From NCBI GenBank assembly GCA_937903095.1, contig CALCZN010000388.1, positions 1 to 6,283 on the forward strand: a stretch of DNA of 6,283 nucleotides. Reading direction: 5' to 3'. A program made the translations under genes and the position numbers. The notes under the pieces are model-generated. The model was not told the DNA's origin. It did not search any database and saw nothing but the letters and a program-made list of their open reading frames with translations. Numbering within the stretch: position 1 is the first letter of the stretch; every line of letters starts with the position of its first letter. Below are positions 6,235 to 6,283 of the stretch, one piece after another. Source of the DNA: Zeimonas sp937903095 (GTDB taxonomy: Bacteria; Pseudomonadota; Gammaproteobacteria; Burkholderiales; Burkholderiaceae_E).

Positions 6235-6283
6235 TCAGATCCGCGCGCCGAGCCGGAAGCCGTCGTGGATCGCCTGCGTGAGC
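6235..6283 (-). CDS. C-terminal end of an unidentified gene entering from the right edge
   Basis: On the minus strand one frame reads LTQAIHDGFRLGARI and then TGA at 6237-6235. The residues look like a plausible protein C-terminus. The stop lies 16 bases before the GTG of the next gene, the spacing expected within an operon. Only 15 codons are visible, so neither family nor certainty of coding can be claimed. Confidence 0.45.
   Translation of the reverse strand, partial: LTQAIHDGFRLGARI

Noticed and set aside
5127..6281. A 384-codon open frame on the plus strand
   Set aside because: It is antisense to the MaoC and 147-residue genes, and its translation shows no recognisable motif.
1..6283. 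CRISPR array, tRNA, rRNA, insertion sequence or toxin-antitoxin pair
   Set aside because: No regularly spaced repeats, cloverleaf, transposase motif or paired small toxin-like genes were seen on either strand.

Overview
The window is high-GC (by eye well above 60% outside the first 60 bases), has strong third-position G/C bias and no mobile-element genes. Codon use and family types suggest a betaproteobacterium (Burkholderiales or Rhodocyclales-like). That placement is an inference; no RNA gene or marker protein fixes it.

Left part, plus strand (1-2548): the 3' two thirds of an RND-type inner-membrane efflux pump gene, entering already open at the left edge. It overlaps by ATGA a 74-residue DUF2892 (YgaP-type) two-helix membrane protein. 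After 35 bases comes a CsoR/FrmR-family repressor with a GTG start. These three look like one self-regulated efflux/stress operon. The repressor keeps the first conserved Cys but has Phe and Glu where classical copper or formaldehyde sensors have His and Cys, with a second Cys one residue earlier, so its inducer is open.

Middle, plus strand (2549-4119): a 99-base spacer with an imperfect hairpin and an extended -10 promoter-like motif leads to a complete cardiolipin-synthase-like phospholipase D protein (two N-terminal helices, two HKD motifs). Between this gene and the convergent minus-strand genes lie five tandem heptamers (GTNAAGG) with two inverted copies about 30 bases on, able to form a long hairpin.

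Right part, minus strand (4120-6283), read right to left: the last 15 codons of an unidentified gene, a 147-residue unknown protein, a zinc-ribbon plus MaoC-like hotdog protein, a 153-residue unknown protein with an acidic low-complexity middle, and a CopD-type four-helix membrane protein. Gaps are 9 to 54 bases, so this is probably one operon with its promoter beyond the right edge. The MaoC domain suggests acyl-CoA metabolism. The zinc-ribbon/MaoC gene has a perfect internal Shine-Dalgarno exactly where a stand-alone MaoC protein would start.

The most interesting points are the atypical repressor with its RND/DUF2892 partners, the dual-start zinc-ribbon/MaoC gene, and the heptamer repeat. 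I see no clear novel defence or mobile system.
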